From contig NZ_JASBQY010000001.1 in NCBI RefSeq assembly GCF_029960645.1, positions 393,641-457,640 of the forward strand: a DNA stretch of 64,000 bases, in the 5' to 3' direction. The DNA is from Arthrobacter sp. AL12. Lineage in GTDB: Bacteria > Actinomycetota > Actinomycetes > Actinomycetales > Micrococcaceae. Below, one piece after another: positions 18,560 through 28,489 of this stretch (position 1 is its first letter; every line of letters begins with the position of its first letter). The notes beneath the pieces are model-generated. The model made no database searches. It saw only the letters and a program-made list of their open reading frames with translations, and was not told where the DNA came from. The position numbers and the translations under genes are program-made.

Positions 18560-19048
18560 ATGAAGCATGACGTGACCATCGAGATCCCCAAGGGATCACG
18601 CGTCAAGTACGAAGTCGACCACGAAACGGGCCGCGTCCGCCTGGACCGCGTCTTGTTCACCTCGATGCAGTACCCCACGCACTACGGTTTCTTCGAGAAC
18701 ACCCTGGGCGAAGACGGCGATCCGCTGGACGCCCTGGTGCTGCTGCAGGACTTCGATCTGCACCCCGGCGTCATTGTTGAGTCCCGCCCCATCGGCGTGT
18801 TCAACATGACCGACGACGGCGGCGGGGACGCCAAGGTGCTCTGCGTGCCGGTCGACGCGCGCTTCGATCACATCAACGAGATCAGCGATGTCAGCGAATT
18901 CCTGATCAAGGAAATCGAGCACTTCTTCACCCGCTACAAGGACCTGGAGCCGGGCAAGTGGGTCAAGGCCGAGGGCTGGGGAGACCGCGCCGCCGCCGAG
19001 GCCGAGCTCGAGGCCTCCATCAAGCGTTACGTCCCCCACACGCACTAA
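18560..19048 (+). CDS. ppa: Inorganic pyrophosphatase
   Basis: 162 aa, soluble family I pyrophosphatase, hydrolysing PPi released by biosynthesis. Characteristic residues are seen in [38 protein letters not shown] (metal-binding Asp/Glu) and a later [17 protein letters not shown]. The start ATG 18560 has AAGGAG 6 nt upstream. It is divergent from dacB, an arrangement conserved in Actinobacteria. A family A palindrome starts 9 bp after the stop and probably acts as its transcript end. Confidence 0.97.
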   Translation: MKHDVTIEIPKGSRVKYEVDHETGRVRLDRVLFTSMQYPTHYGFFENTLGEDGDPLDALVLLQDFDLHPGVIVESRPIGVFNMTDDGGGDAKVLCVPVDARFDHINEISDVSEFLIKEIEHFFTRYKDLEPGKWVKAEGWGDRAAAEAELEASIKRYVPHTH

Positions 19049-19056
19049 AGCACCCC

Positions 19057-19131
19057 AAACTCCAACGCGGGGTCACTTGCTGCCCATCCGGACGCCGGAT
19101 ATGGTCCGTGAGTGACCCCGCGTTGGAGTTT
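19057..19131. repeat. Palindromic repeat, family A, copy 3
   Basis: Perfect 21-nt inverted arms (19057-19077 and 19111-19131) containing CCAACGCGGGGTCA. The loop shares GCCCATCCGG with copy 1 and GGTCCGT with copy 2. It lies directly downstream of ppa, between ppa and the esterase on the same strand. Confidence 0.85.
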
Positions 19132-19186
19132 AAGGGTGGAGGGCCGCTGTCAGCAACGGGTCAGAAATGTGTGAAATCGTTGGCTT

Positions 19187-20521
19187 ATGAAGCCCGAGCC
19201 TGCCTTTAGTCCTCCCTGCGGTCCGGTCACCGGCTGGCGGGACGGTGACGTCGTGCGGGCCACCGGGATCCCCTATGCCGCCGCGGGACGATTCCAGCCT
19301 CCGGTAAGCGCACCGGACCGGACCGGGGTCCTCGCCGCGACGTCCCTGTCCCCGGCGTGCCCGCAGGCCCCGGTGCCGTTCCTGGACGACATCCTCGGCA
19401 CCCGCTACGGGGAGCTGCCCGGCAGTGAGGACTGCCAGCGGCTCTCCATCACCATGCCGGCCGGGCTCGACGACGGCGAGCGGGTCCCGGTGATGGTGTG
19501 GCTGCACGGCGGGTCCTACACGTCTGGTTCCGGGGACCTGGCGATCTTCGATCCCAGCGCCCTCGTCGCCGAAAACCGGGTCATCGTGGTGTCCGTGACA
19601 TACCGCCTGGGCCTGTTCGGCTATCTCTCGACGGGCACGGGCCGGCCCGCAAACCTCGGCCTGCTGGACCAGCTCGAGGCGTTCCGCTGGGTCCAGCGCA
19701 ACATCGGTGCCTTCGGCGGCGACCCGGGACGGGTCACCGCTTTCGGGCAGTCCGCCGGCGGCGACGCCGTCGCCCACCTCATGGCGACTCCGGAGGCCCC
19801 CTCCCTGTTCCAGCGCGCCATCATTCAAAGCGCACCCCTGGGCATCACCCGCGGCCGGGAAAAGATGAGCACCGCGATGGGCATCGCGGCGGAGCACGTC
19901 ACCGAGGACACCCCGGCGATGGACGTTGTGGAGATCGAAGGACACGTGTCGCAGGTGGCCCGGAAGTTCGGGTTGATCGCGGCCATGCCGTTCGGCACCC
20001 AGTACGGGCACTCCCCCTTGCCGCCGGAATCCGGCATTGAGGACGCCTGGAACGCCACGGCGCCCGGGATTGAGGTCCTGATCGGACACACGTCCGAAGA
20101 AGCCCGGCTGTTCCTGCCGCGCAACCCTGTCGTCGGCCGGCTGGCCAAGGTCCCGGTGCTCGGGACCGCCGTCGTGAAAGCCATCAACTGGGCCGTGACC
20201 GAGGCGGTGTACGGCCGGGCCGCCAGGAAGTTCGCCCGCCGGCACGCCCAGGCCGGCGGCACGGCCTACAGCTACGTGCTCTCCTGGGCGGCGCCGGGGA
20301 ACTTCTACGGGGCCGCGCACACCGTCGACCTGCCGCTGCTGTTCGGGGACCAACAGACCTGGGCAGGTGCCGGGCTGCTCACGGGCGCCAGCTGGGAGGA
20401 CATCAACACCCAGGGCCGGGCCCTCCGCGCTGTGTGGGCCCGCTTCGCCGCCGGCGAGGGCCTGGCCAGCCCGGGTGGGCTGCCCGGCGCCCTCCGGTAC
20501 CGCTCTGTATCAGCCGGATGA
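19187..20521 (+). CDS. Type B carboxylesterase family protein
   Basis: 444 aa. It shows the oxyanion-hole region VMVWLHGGSYTSGSGDLAIF near residue 103, the conserved VTYRLGLFGYLS, and the nucleophile elbow AFGQSAGGDAV near residue 186. GGDPGRV precedes it, as in carboxylesterases. This is shorter than the usual ~500 aa family, with the C-terminal part reduced; TVDLPLLFGDQ carries the acid and His-region features only loosely. No signal peptide is visible, so it is probably cytosolic. The substrate is unknown. It is followed 37 bp later by the DUF429 gene. Confidence 0.88.
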   Translation: MKPEPAFSPPCGPVTGWRDGDVVRATGIPYAAAGRFQPPVSAPDRTGVLAATSLSPACPQAPVPFLDDILGTRYGELPGSEDCQRLSITMPAGLDDGERVPVMVWLHGGSYTSGSGDLAIFDPSALVAENRVIVVSVTYRLGLFGYLSTGTGRPANLGLLDQLEAFRWVQRNIGAFGGDPGRVTAFGQSAGGDAVAHLMATPEAPSLFQRAIIQSAPLGITRGREKMSTAMGIAAEHVTEDTPAMDVVEIEGHVSQVARKFGLIAAMPFGTQYGHSPLPPESGIEDAWNATAPGIEVLIGHTSEEARLFLPRNPVVGRLAKVPVLGTAVVKAINWAVTEAVYGRAARKFARRHAQAGGTAYSYVLSWAAPGNFYGAAHTVDLPLLFGDQQTWAGAGLLTGASWEDINTQGRALRAVWARFAAGEGLASPGGLPGALRYRSVSAG

Positions 20522-20558
20522 AAGGGATCCTGCGGCTTGCCGTCGCGGGCGGGCCGCG

Positions 20559-21320
20559 GTGAGGACCCTCGGCGTGGACCTCGCCGCAGCCACCCGGAAG
20601 ACCGCGGCCGCCGTCATCGAATGGGGCAACGGTACCGCCCGCCTGGCGCATCTGGCCCTCGACGTCGGCGATGAGGAAATCGTGCGGCTCTTCGGCGCCA
20701 GCGACATGACCGGGATCGACTGCCCGGTGGGCTGGCCGGACGCCTTCCTGCCCTTCCTGGCCGGACACCTGGCCTTCGAGCCGCACCCCGTGCTGGACTA
20801 TGACGGCATCGAGGGACGCCGGCTGCTGGCCTACCGGGACACCGACCGTTTCGTCACCGCCCAGACGGGGCTGATCCCGCTCAGCGTCTCCGCCGACCGG
20901 CTGGCCCACCCGGCGATGCGCTGCGCCGTCATCCAGGCCAAAATCGCCCGGGACCACGGCCCGCAGGCCCGGGACGGCAGCGGCCGGCTCGCCGAGGTCT
21001 ACCCGGCGGCGTCGCTGAAATCCTGGGGCCTGCTGGCCCGCGGCTACAAGGGTCGCGGCGGGGCGGAAACGCAGCGGCTGGCCGGGGTCCTTGACGCGCT
21101 GCAGCAGGCAGCGCCCTGGCTGGACCTGGCCGGCCACGCGGACCGGATGGCCGGGTCCGATGACATGTTCGACGCGCTCATCGCCGCCCTCACGGCCCGG
21201 GCCGTGGCGCTCGGCGTGACGCTTCGCCCGGATGCCGCCCATGCCCGGGCCGCCCGGACCGAAGGCTGGATCCACCTGCCCACCGGCGGGCTGGACGGGC
21301 TCCCCGGCACCCAGCCGTAG
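20559..21320 (+). CDS. DUF429 domain protein
   Basis: 253 aa. The N-terminus RTLGVDLAAATRKTAAAVIE resembles an RNase-H-like fold first strand with its acidic residue, and GIDCPVGWPDAF and a C-terminal DDMFDALIAALTARAV fit DUF429, a family predicted to be nuclease-like but of unproven function. The start is taken as GTG 20559, directly before the conserved first strand; the frame is open further upstream inside the esterase gene. It may be co-transcribed with the esterase. Confidence 0.75.
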   Translation: MRTLGVDLAAATRKTAAAVIEWGNGTARLAHLALDVGDEEIVRLFGASDMTGIDCPVGWPDAFLPFLAGHLAFEPHPVLDYDGIEGRRLLAYRDTDRFVTAQTGLIPLSVSADRLAHPAMRCAVIQAKIARDHGPQARDGSGRLAEVYPAASLKSWGLLARGYKGRGGAETQRLAGVLDALQQAAPWLDLAGHADRMAGSDDMFDALIAALTARAVALGVTLRPDAAHARAARTEGWIHLPTGGLDGLPGTQP

Positions 21321-21367
21321 CGGCGGCGGCACCCGGGCCGCGGGTGGCGCGGCTGCCGGCAGCGGGG

Positions 21368-23779
21368 CTAGTCCCGGCCGAGGGTCCAGCCGCTGATGTC
21401 CTCCGCGTCCTCGCCGTGGTCCCGGGTGTGGTTGTGCGCCCGGATCCGGCTGTCCTGCAGCGCCTGCCGCAGCAGCGAGTGCTTCTCCGCCAGGCCCGGC
21501 ACCCGGTCGATCGCGTCGATGGCGAGCTGGAAGCGGTCAATCCCGTTGAGCATGGCCATATCGAAGGCCGTCGTGGTGGTGCCCTCCTCCTTGTAGCCGC
21601 GGACGTGCAGCCCCTCCTGGTTGGTCCGCCGGTACGCCAGCCGGTGGATCAGGGACGGATACCCGTGGTAGGCGAAGATGATCGGCTTGTCCGCCGTGAA
21701 GATCCCGTCGAAGTCCCGGGACGTCAGGCCGTGGGGGTGTTTGCTGGCGTCCTGGAGCCGCATCAGGTCCACCACGTTGACCACCCGGATCTTCAGTCCC
21801 GGGGCACCGGCCTTCAGCAGTTCCGCCGCGGCGACCGTCTCGACCGTCGGCACGTCGCCGGCACAGGCCAACACGACGTCGGGCTCCTCGCCGGGGACCT
21901 CGGAACCGGCGAATTCCCAGATGCCCAGGCCGCGCTGGCAGTGGTGCGCGGCGTCGGCGGGGCCGAGCCAGGTCGGCGAGGGCTGCTTGCCGCTGACCAC
22001 GATGTTGACGTAGTCCCGTGAATCGAGGCAGTGCTCCATCACGGAGAGCAGCGTGTTCGCGTCCGGGGGCAGGTAGACGCGGATGACCTCCGCTTTTTTG
22101 TTCACGGCGTGGTCAATAAAGCCGGGATCCTGGTGTGAAAAGCCGTTGTGGTCCTGCTGCCAGACGTGCGATGACAGCAGGTAGTTGAGCGAGGCGACCG
22201 GCCGGCGCCAGGGCAGTTCACGGTGCACCTTGAGCCACTTGGCGTGCTGGTTGAACATGGAATCGACGATGTGGATGAACGCCTCGTAGCAGCTGAACAC
22301 GCCGTGCCGGCCGGTCAGCAGGTACCCCTCAAGCCAGCCCTGGCAGAGGTGTTCGCTGAGGACCTCCATGACCCGACCTGCGCGGGCCAGATGCTCATCG
22401 AGTTCCTCGATCCGGTACTGCCACACCTTGTCCGTGACCTCATAGACGTCCTGCAGGCGGTTGGACGCCGTCTCGTCTGGGCCGAACAGCCGGAACGTCT
22501 CGGGGTTCTGGCTGATCACGTCGCGCAGCCAGGACCCCAGCGTGATCATGGCGCTGACCCGCTCGACCCCCGGTTGCGCCACCGGGACGGCATGATCCTC
22601 GTACTTCGGCAGTTTGAGGTCCCGTAGCAGCACGCCGCCGTTCGCGTACGGGGAAGCGCTCATCCGCAGTGGGCCCTTGGGGGCGTTCGTCGCGACCTCC
22701 GGCCGCAGCCGTCCGGCGTCGTCGAACAGCCCGGCAGGGCGGTACGATTCGAGCCACTCCCCCAGCTGCGCCAGATGCTCCGGGTTGGTGCGCACTTCGG
22801 ACAGCGGCACCTGATGGCTCCGCCACGTTCCTTCCACTTGCAGCCCGTCGACGACTTTGGGTCCGGTCCAGCCCTTCGGCGAACGCAGCACGATCATGGG
22901 CCAGCGCGCGGCCCGGTCTTCGGCAGGTCGGGCCGGCCCGCCGCCTGCAGTTCCGCTCCTGCGGGTGGACTGGATGGCCCGGATCTCCGTGAGGCAGTCG
23001 TCCAGTACTGCGGCGAAGTCCCGGTGCGCGGCCGCTGTGTCGTCCGGATGGGCCACGGTCACGAAGTGCGGCTCGTGCCCGTAGCCGCGCAGCAGCTGTT
23101 CCAGCTGGGCTTCGGGCATGCGGGCCAGGATGGTGGGGTTGGCGATCTTGTAGCCGTTCAGGTGCAGGATCGGCAGCACCGCACCGTCATGGACCGGGTC
23201 CAGAAAGTTGTGGGAGTGCCAGCTCGCCGCCAGCGGCCCGGTTTCGGCCTCGCCGTCGCCGATGACGACGGCGGTGATCAGATCGGGGTTATCGAAGACG
23301 GAGCCGTAGGCGTGCGCCAGGGAATAGCCGAGCTCACCCCCTTCGCTGATGGAGCCCGGGGTTTCCGGGGCGGCGTGACTGGGGATTCCGCCCGGGTAGG
23401 AGAACTGCCGGAAGAGCTCAGCCATGCCCTGCCCGTCGTCGCCGACGTTGCTGTAGATCTCGGAGTAGGTTCCCTCAAGCCAGGCGTTCGCCACGACGGC
23501 GGGGCCGCCGTGGCCTGGCCCGGCAATGAAAAGCATGCTCTGGCTGTCCCGGCGGATGACCCGGTTCAGGTGGGCGTAGACGAAGTTCAGTCCCGGCGTG
23601 GTGCCCCAGTGGCCCAGCAGCCTGGATTTGGTGTCGCCGGCGCTCAGGGGTTCCCGCAGCAGCGGGTTGGAGCGGAGATAGATCTGCCCCACGGAGAGGT
23701 AGTTGGCGGCCCGCCACCAGCGGTCCACCAGCTCCAGTTCCGCGCTGCCGGTCCGGGCGCTATTCGCGTCATCTCCCAA
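21368..23779 (-). CDS. xfp: Phosphoketolase (xylulose-5-phosphate/fructose-6-phosphate)
   Basis: 803 aa, thiamine-diphosphate enzyme that cleaves xylulose-5-P (and/or fructose-6-P) with phosphate to acetyl-phosphate plus a shorter sugar phosphate. [13 protein letters not shown] at the N-terminus, [17 protein letters not shown], the TPP motif [28 protein letters not shown], and the C-terminal [19 protein letters not shown] are all family hallmarks. The start is set at TTG 23779 because AGAGGA lies just upstream; an Arg-rich 15-residue extension to 23824 is open but looks unlike the family. No pta/ackA gene lies nearby. Confidence 0.93.
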   Translation of the reverse strand: MGDDANSARTGSAELELVDRWWRAANYLSVGQIYLRSNPLLREPLSAGDTKSRLLGHWGTTPGLNFVYAHLNRVIRRDSQSMLFIAGPGHGGPAVVANAWLEGTYSEIYSNVGDDGQGMAELFRQFSYPGGIPSHAAPETPGSISEGGELGYSLAHAYGSVFDNPDLITAVVIGDGEAETGPLAASWHSHNFLDPVHDGAVLPILHLNGYKIANPTILARMPEAQLEQLLRGYGHEPHFVTVAHPDDTAAAHRDFAAVLDDCLTEIRAIQSTRRSGTAGGGPARPAEDRAARWPMIVLRSPKGWTGPKVVDGLQVEGTWRSHQVPLSEVRTNPEHLAQLGEWLESYRPAGLFDDAGRLRPEVATNAPKGPLRMSASPYANGGVLLRDLKLPKYEDHAVPVAQPGVERVSAMITLGSWLRDVISQNPETFRLFGPDETASNRLQDVYEVTDKVWQYRIEELDEHLARAGRVMEVLSEHLCQGWLEGYLLTGRHGVFSCYEAFIHIVDSMFNQHAKWLKVHRELPWRRPVASLNYLLSSHVWQQDHNGFSHQDPGFIDHAVNKKAEVIRVYLPPDANTLLSVMEHCLDSRDYVNIVVSGKQPSPTWLGPADAAHHCQRGLGIWEFAGSEVPGEEPDVVLACAGDVPTVETVAAAELLKAGAPGLKIRVVNVVDLMRLQDASKHPHGLTSRDFDGIFTADKPIIFAYHGYPSLIHRLAYRRTNQEGLHVRGYKEEGTTTTAFDMAMLNGIDRFQLAIDAIDRVPGLAEKHSLLRQALQDSRIRAHNHTRDHGEDAEDISGWTLGRD

Positions 23780-23881
23780 TGCAGTCCTCTTTCCTTCGGG
23801 TCTCCGTCGGCGGCGCAGCCCCATCGCAACGTCCCTGACCGGTTGAGGCTACCAGCCCGCACGGCGTCCGGCGCCTTCTAT

Positions 23882-24357
23882 TTGCCAAAGCCGGGATGGG
23901 CCCACCTCCGGGGCCGCAGCCTCGATGCGCTGGTGGTCATGGTGGCGGCCGGCGTCCTGATGGTGGTGCTGAACGCGATGGTCCAGAACCTGGCACTCGG
24001 CCCGCTGGCCTTCGCCCTCCTGGACAGCGAGGGCCTCTTCGCCGCGGCGCTGGGGGCGATCTGGTTTGACGCCGCCGCCGGTATGCTCTCCGTCCGCATC
24101 AGTGACGGCACGACGGCGGGCGCCTGGCTGGGGGCTGGCGTGCCACCTGTTGGTCCTTTGCACCGCCCTATCTGGTCATGGCGATTGCCGCAGCGTTCAA
24201 CGGCGGGGGCGGGGACAGTTTCTCGGCGAATTTCGTCTCCATTGACCGCCGTCCCGGGGTGGCAGGAAGCGCCGCCCCCGTAAGGGATCCGAAGGTTGCG
24301 GTGTCCGATTCGGCCCTGCCACCGGACCCCGTTAGTCAAGGGACGAGGCTTGACTAG
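23882..24357 (+). pseudogene. Small membrane-protein gene with a frameshift
   Basis: A frame with strong GC3 bias reads LDALVVMVAAGVLMVVLNAM and GLFAAALGAIWFDAAAGM (two or three hydrophobic helices) up to a run of five G at 24130-24134. Coding bias then continues in another frame (PPYLVMAIAAAFNGGGGDSF) to a TAG at 24355. One added G in the run joins both parts into a product of roughly 155-160 aa. Either the gene is genuinely broken or this is a homopolymer sequencing error. The family was not recognised. It lies just upstream of, and in the same direction as, the SatD-like gene. Confidence 0.5.
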
Positions 24358-24362
24358 GACAT

Positions 24363-24390
24363 TTGCCAGCCCCTTACCACCGGGTAGTGT
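24363..24390 (+). promoter_or_regulatory. Putative promoter of the SatD-like gene
   Basis: TTGCCA (24363-24368), a 16-nt spacer and TAGTGT (24385-24390) are followed after 9 nt by the ATG at 24400, with no Shine-Dalgarno. This is consistent with a leaderless or near-leaderless mRNA. Confidence 0.5.
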
Positions 24391-24399
24391 GGGTCCAGA

Positions 24400-24999
24400 A
24401 TGTTCACGCTGACGATCAACCAAACCGACAGCCGGCGCGACGGCGACTGCGTGCCGCAGCTCCTCAAGGACCTGCGGCACATCCCGGCGCGCCTGGATTT
24501 CGACCGCTCGGTGGAGGACGAGGTCCAGGGCATTGTGGACTTGCCGCAGCAGGCCGTCGAAGCGGCGATGATCGCGCTGCGGACGGGCAGCTGGTACGTC
24601 GGCATCGGCGTCGGGCCCGTCAATGAACCTTTGCCGAACCAGATCAAGGACGCCTCCGGCCACGGGCTGATTTACGCCCGCCGCGCCGTCGACCGGCTGC
24701 GCAACGGCAAGGACCGGACTCCGGTGGCCGTGGAGGGCCCGCTGCCCGACCTCGCCGCGGAGTCCGAGGCCGTGCTGCGGCTGCTGGGGCACATTGTGCA
24801 CGACCGCAGCCCCGCGGAATGGCGGGTCCTGGACCTGCTGACCCCCGGGGTCCGCGGACAGCAGAAGGCGGTGGCCGAGGAGCTCGGGATCACCACCCAG
24901 GCGGTCAGCAAGGCCGTGGCTCGGGCGCAGTGGAATGAGGAACACGCGGCGCGGCCCGCCGCGGCCCGGCTCCTGGGCCTCATTCTCGAGGTGCGCTGA
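24400..24999 (+). CDS. SatD-like protein with C-terminal helix-turn-helix
   Basis: 199 aa. The N-terminal two thirds (LTINQTDSRRDGD, LDFDRSVEDEVQGIVDLP, SWYVGIGVGPVNEPLP) match the layout of a conserved actinobacterial family related to SatD. The C-terminus has a helix-turn-helix, QQKAVAEELGITTQAVSKAV, near residue 160. It is probably a DNA-binding regulatory protein; target and ligand are unknown. In this window its natural membrane partner may be the frameshifted gene just upstream. Confidence 0.6.
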   Translation: MFTLTINQTDSRRDGDCVPQLLKDLRHIPARLDFDRSVEDEVQGIVDLPQQAVEAAMIALRTGSWYVGIGVGPVNEPLPNQIKDASGHGLIYARRAVDRLRNGKDRTPVAVEGPLPDLAAESEAVLRLLGHIVHDRSPAEWRVLDLLTPGVRGQQKAVAEELGITTQAVSKAVARAQWNEEHAARPAAARLLGLILEVR

Positions 25000-25058
25000 C
25001 CGCTCGCACCCTGCAGGCCGGCCCCGGCGCCGTCCGGGCCCGGAGCAGCCGTCCGGGC

Positions 25059-25931
25059 CTAGAGCAGCAGGCTGCGCAGCACATGCGCGGCGCCGTCGTC
25101 GAATACCGAGTGGGTGACCTCGTTGGCGGCGGCGATGACTTCCGCGGGTGCCTGGCCCATGGCCACCCCGCGGGCGGCCCAGGTGAGCATCTCGATGTCA
25201 TTGCGGCCGTCGCCGACGGCGACGGTGCGGTGCGCCTCGATCTCCAGCCGGCCGCGGAGGTGCTCCAGGGCGCTGGCCTTGGTCACGCCGGCGGCGGCGA
25301 TGTCCAGCCACGCCGTCCACCCCACCGAGTAGGTCACGCCGGCCAGGCCGATGTGCCGGATGGCGGTGTTGAACTCCTCGGGTGTGTTCTCGGCGCTGAA
25401 GACCACCACGCGGACCGCGGTGGCTTCCAGCATGGTCTGGAAGTCGACGCCGATTGCCTCCACGCCGAAGCTCATGTCCTGGAAGCGCTCGGTGGAGAGG
25501 AAGTTGCCGTCCTCATCCTCCAGCGCGTACTTGGCCGAGGGCAGCCGTTTGCGCAGGGCCCGGAGTGCGGGGCCCGGGTCGAAGGTGGCCTTGTGCACGA
25601 TCTCGTAGCCGTCCGGCAGGCCGGAATCCAGCCGCAGGGTGACCCCGCCGTTGGAGCACACGGCATAGCCGTTGTCGATGCCGATATGCTCGATGATCGG
25701 CAGGGTCGCGTTCAGTGAGCGGCCGGTCGCGATGGTGACGTGGTGGCCGGCGGCCACGACGTCCTGGGCGGCCTCCCGGACGGGAACGGACATGTGGCCG
25801 TCGTGGTCCACGAGGGTGCCGTCGACGTCGAGAGCCACCATCAGCTTGTGGGCTGCGGTGGTTCCGTTGTTCCGGGTGTTGTCTCGCCGGTCATCGTTGC
25901 CGGCGACTGAGGATTCAGTCAATGTTGTCAT
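25059..25931 (-). CDS. HAD-superfamily hydrolase, Cof type
   Basis: 290 aa. It is a HAD phosphatase with motif I ALDVDGTLVDHDG near residue 34, motif II in TIATGRSL, and motif IV GDGRNDIEMLTWA near residue 240. A C2-type cap lies between them. The substrate is probably a small phosphorylated metabolite (sugar phosphate or FMN), but this cannot be fixed from sequence. The ~30 residues before motif I are Asn/Arg-rich, so a later start is possible. A paralogue is at 46972-47790. Confidence 0.88.
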   Translation of the reverse strand: MTTLTESSVAGNDDRRDNTRNNGTTAAHKLMVALDVDGTLVDHDGHMSVPVREAAQDVVAAGHHVTIATGRSLNATLPIIEHIGIDNGYAVCSNGGVTLRLDSGLPDGYEIVHKATFDPGPALRALRKRLPSAKYALEDEDGNFLSTERFQDMSFGVEAIGVDFQTMLEATAVRVVVFSAENTPEEFNTAIRHIGLAGVTYSVGWTAWLDIAAAGVTKASALEHLRGRLEIEAHRTVAVGDGRNDIEMLTWAARGVAMGQAPAEVIAAANEVTHSVFDDGAAHVLRSLLL

Positions 25932-26065
25932 CTCACAAGTAGAGCAGACACCCCCGGGCCGCCGCTAGGACGCAGGCCACAGCGTCCGGTGAACCCGGGG
26001 TGAACAGCTGTTGACGCCCATGGCCCCGCGGCACGTTGCGGGGGCATGGGCCGGGAAACGGCGGC

Positions 26066-27346
26066 TCAGATGACGGGGAAGACCGTCATGCCGCCGAGGT
26101 ACTTCTGCAGGGCCTGCGGGATGTTGACGGAGCCGTCCTGGTTCTGGTGGTGCTCCAGGATGGCGACGATCCAGCGGGTGGTGGCCAGGGTGCCGTTGAG
26201 CGTGGCGACGGCCCGGGTGCCCTTGGGCGCCCCGTCCTCGTTCAGCACCCGTTCGCGGATGTTGAGCCGGCGCGCCTGGAAGGTGGTGCAGTTGGAGGTC
26301 GAGGTCAGCTCGCGGTAGGCGCCCTGCGTCGGGACCCAGGCCTCGCAGTCGAATTTGCGGGCGGCGGAGTTGCCGAGGTCCCCGGCGGCGGTGTCAATGA
26401 CCCGGTAGGGCAGTTCGCACTTGGCCAGCATCTGCTCTTCCCAGGCCAGCAGCCGGGCGTGCTCGGCCGCGGCCTCCTCGACCGTGGTGTAGATGAACAT
26501 CTCCACCTTGTTGAACTGGTGGACCCGGATGATGCCGCGGGTGTCTTTGCCGTGCGAACCGGCCTCGCGGCGGTAGCAGGAGCTCTGCCCGGCGTAGCGG
26601 ACCGGGCCGGCGGACAGGTCCAGGATCTCGTCCGCGTGGTAGCCGGCAAGGGCCACTTCGGAGGTGCCTACGAGGTAAAGGTCGTCCTCGGCGAGCCGGT
26701 AGATCTCGGCGTCGTGCTTGACGTCGAACCCGGTGCCCTGCATGGTTTCCGGGCGCACCAGGGTCGGGGTGATCATCGGCACGAAGCCGGCGTCGATCGC
26801 CTGCTCCATGGCCATCTGCAGCAGCGCCATTTCCAGCCGGGCTCCGGCGCCGCGCAGGAAGTAGAACCGGGAACCGGAAACCTTGGCGCCGCGCTCCATG
26901 TCGATGGCGCCGATCAGCTCTCCGATTTCCAGGTGGTCCCTGGGCTCGAAGTCCGTGAATTCGCGGGGGGCGCCGACGGTCTTGACCACAACGTAATCGT
27001 CTTCGCCGCCCGCCGGAACGCCGTCCTCGATGAGGTTGGGGATGGCGCGCAGCAGTTCCTCCTGGGCGGCCTGGGCGACGTCGGCCTCGGCGGACGCGGC
27101 CTTGACCTCGCCCGCGAGGACCTTGACCTCTGCCAGCAGGGCCTGCTTTTCCTCGCCCTTGGCCTGCGCCACCTTCTTGCCGAAGGCATTCTGCTCGGCC
27201 CTGAGGTTTTCGAAGCGGATCAGTGCGGTACGGCGGGCCGAGTCCGCGGCGATGATCGCGTCCACCACGGACTCGTCGGCGCCGCGGGCGCGCTGGCTGG
27301 CCCGGAACTTGTCCGGATTTTCGCTGAGGTCTTTTACGTCGATCAC
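26066..27346 (-). CDS. serS: Seryl-tRNA synthetase
   Basis: 426 aa, class II aminoacyl-tRNA synthetase. It has an N-terminal antiparallel coiled coil that grips the tRNA-Ser long arm (about residues 25-100, Ala/Glu/Lys-rich). The core carries [18 protein letters not shown], motif 2 in [28 protein letters not shown], and motif 3 [20 protein letters not shown]. The start is GTG 27346, with TAGTCT exactly 6 nt upstream and no separate ribosome binding site, suggesting a leaderless mRNA. It is divergent from the lipid-kinase gene. Confidence 0.97.
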   Translation of the reverse strand: MIDVKDLSENPDKFRASQRARGADESVVDAIIAADSARRTALIRFENLRAEQNAFGKKVAQAKGEEKQALLAEVKVLAGEVKAASAEADVAQAAQEELLRAIPNLIEDGVPAGGEDDYVVVKTVGAPREFTDFEPRDHLEIGELIGAIDMERGAKVSGSRFYFLRGAGARLEMALLQMAMEQAIDAGFVPMITPTLVRPETMQGTGFDVKHDAEIYRLAEDDLYLVGTSEVALAGYHADEILDLSAGPVRYAGQSSCYRREAGSHGKDTRGIIRVHQFNKVEMFIYTTVEEAAAEHARLLAWEEQMLAKCELPYRVIDTAAGDLGNSAARKFDCEAWVPTQGAYRELTSTSNCTTFQARRLNIRERVLNEDGAPKGTRAVATLNGTLATTRWIVAILEHHQNQDGSVNIPQALQKYLGGMTVFPVI

Positions 27347-27352
27347 CTGACA

Positions 27353-27358
27353 AGACTA
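27353..27358 (-). promoter_or_regulatory. Putative leaderless serS -10 box
   Basis: TAGTCT on the minus strand, 6 nt before the serS GTG. It belongs to the same TANNNT-N6-start pattern as several other genes here. Confidence 0.45.
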
Positions 27359-27409
27359 TCCAATCCGGCCGCCGTTCCCGGGCAATCCGGGCGTCGTCCA
27401 CCAGCGGGA

Positions 27410-27415
27410 TAGTGT
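27410..27415 (+). promoter_or_regulatory. Putative -10 box of the lipid-kinase gene
   Basis: TAGTGT followed after 9 nt by ATG 27425. The hexamer and spacing are the same as before the SatD-like gene at 24400. Confidence 0.45.
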
Positions 27416-27424
27416 TGGAGCACA

Positions 27425-28489
27425 ATGCGCGACTGGCCGCTCTACCTCGTCCTCGCTGGAGTCCTGGCGTTTGCCGTCTCCAGTTGGTGGGGAGTGCGCA
27501 AGCTCAGGGCCCGGCACACGCGCAGCGCCGTGTGGGAGGAAACGCACAGCCCTGGGCTGGGCCAGCAGAAGGTCGCGGTGGTGATGAACCCGATCAAGGC
27601 CCGGTCGGATGAGGCCCGCACCCTGATCGAGAGTGCGTGCTCAGCGGCCGGCTGGGTGCCGCCGCGGTTTTTTGGCACCACCGCCGAGGACCCCGGATTT
27701 TCGCAGGCGCGGGCCGCCGTCGAGTCCGGCGCCGACGTCGTCCTCGTGGGCGGCGGTGACGGCACGGTGCGGGTCGTGGCGGACATTCTTGCGGGCACGG
27801 ACATCGCCATGGGCCTGATCCCGCTCGGCACCGGCAACCTGCTGGCCCGCAATATCCACCTCGATGTGGGCGACCTGCACGGCAGCGTCCAGACCGCCTT
27901 GTTCGGCCATCAGCGCTTTATCGATACGGCCCGGATGAGGGTGGAGAACTCACGCACCAACGAGTCCACGGATTACACCTTTCTGGTCATTGCCGGCATT
28001 GGCATGGACGCAGAGGTGGTGGGCGACACCAGCGACGGGCTGAAGAAGGCTGTGGGCTGGCTGGCCTACACCGAAGCTGGCGTGAGGCACCTCCCCGGCC
28101 GGCGCAAGCGGGTGTCCATTTCGCTGGACGACCAGCCCGAACAGAGCCGGAAGATCCGCAGCGTCCTGTTCGCGAACTGCGGCCTGATTCCCGGCGGGAT
28201 CGACTTCATCCCCCAGGCCATGATCGATGACGGCATGCTGGACGTTGTTGTGATGAGCCCGCGCAGCGCGATCGGCTGGCTGGCGATGTATTGGAAGATC
28301 GTGCTGAAGCACAAGAGAAACCTGCCGGTGATGACGTATTACCGCTCCGGGAAGATCGTCATCAGCTGCGCTGAGCCGATGCCGACGCAGGTCGACGGCG
28401 ATCCCACCGGTCCGGCCACGAAGGTCACCGTGCAGGTTGCCCCCGGCTCGCTGCTCGTCCGGGTCAAGGACGGCACCGAGGGAGATTAG
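27425..28489 (+). CDS. Diacylglycerol kinase-like (DagK/YegS family) lipid kinase
   Basis: 354 aa. An N-terminal hydrophobic segment (WPLYLVLAGVLAFAVSSWWG) precedes a DAGK catalytic domain. VAVVMNPIKA and the ATP-binding motif VLVGGGDGTVRVVADIL (about residue 105) are clear, then GLIPLGTGNLLARN. It probably phosphorylates diacylglycerol or a related lipid at the membrane. It is divergent from serS, with 78 bp between the starts. Its last four bases overlap the end of the convergent small gene. Confidence 0.92.
   Translation: MRDWPLYLVLAGVLAFAVSSWWGVRKLRARHTRSAVWEETHSPGLGQQKVAVVMNPIKARSDEARTLIESACSAAGWVPPRFFGTTAEDPGFSQARAAVESGADVVLVGGGDGTVRVVADILAGTDIAMGLIPLGTGNLLARNIHLDVGDLHGSVQTALFGHQRFIDTARMRVENSRTNESTDYTFLVIAGIGMDAEVVGDTSDGLKKAVGWLAYTEAGVRHLPGRRKRVSISLDDQPEQSRKIRSVLFANCGLIPGGIDFIPQAMIDDGMLDVVVMSPRSAIGWLAMYWKIVLKHKRNLPVMTYYRSGKIVISCAEPMPTQVDGDPTGPATKVTVQVAPGSLLVRVKDGTEGD

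Noticed and set aside
25932..26065. Possible tRNA gene near serS
   Set aside because: No cloverleaf, T-loop or anticodon arm could be found; the gap only holds the region between HAD and serS ends.
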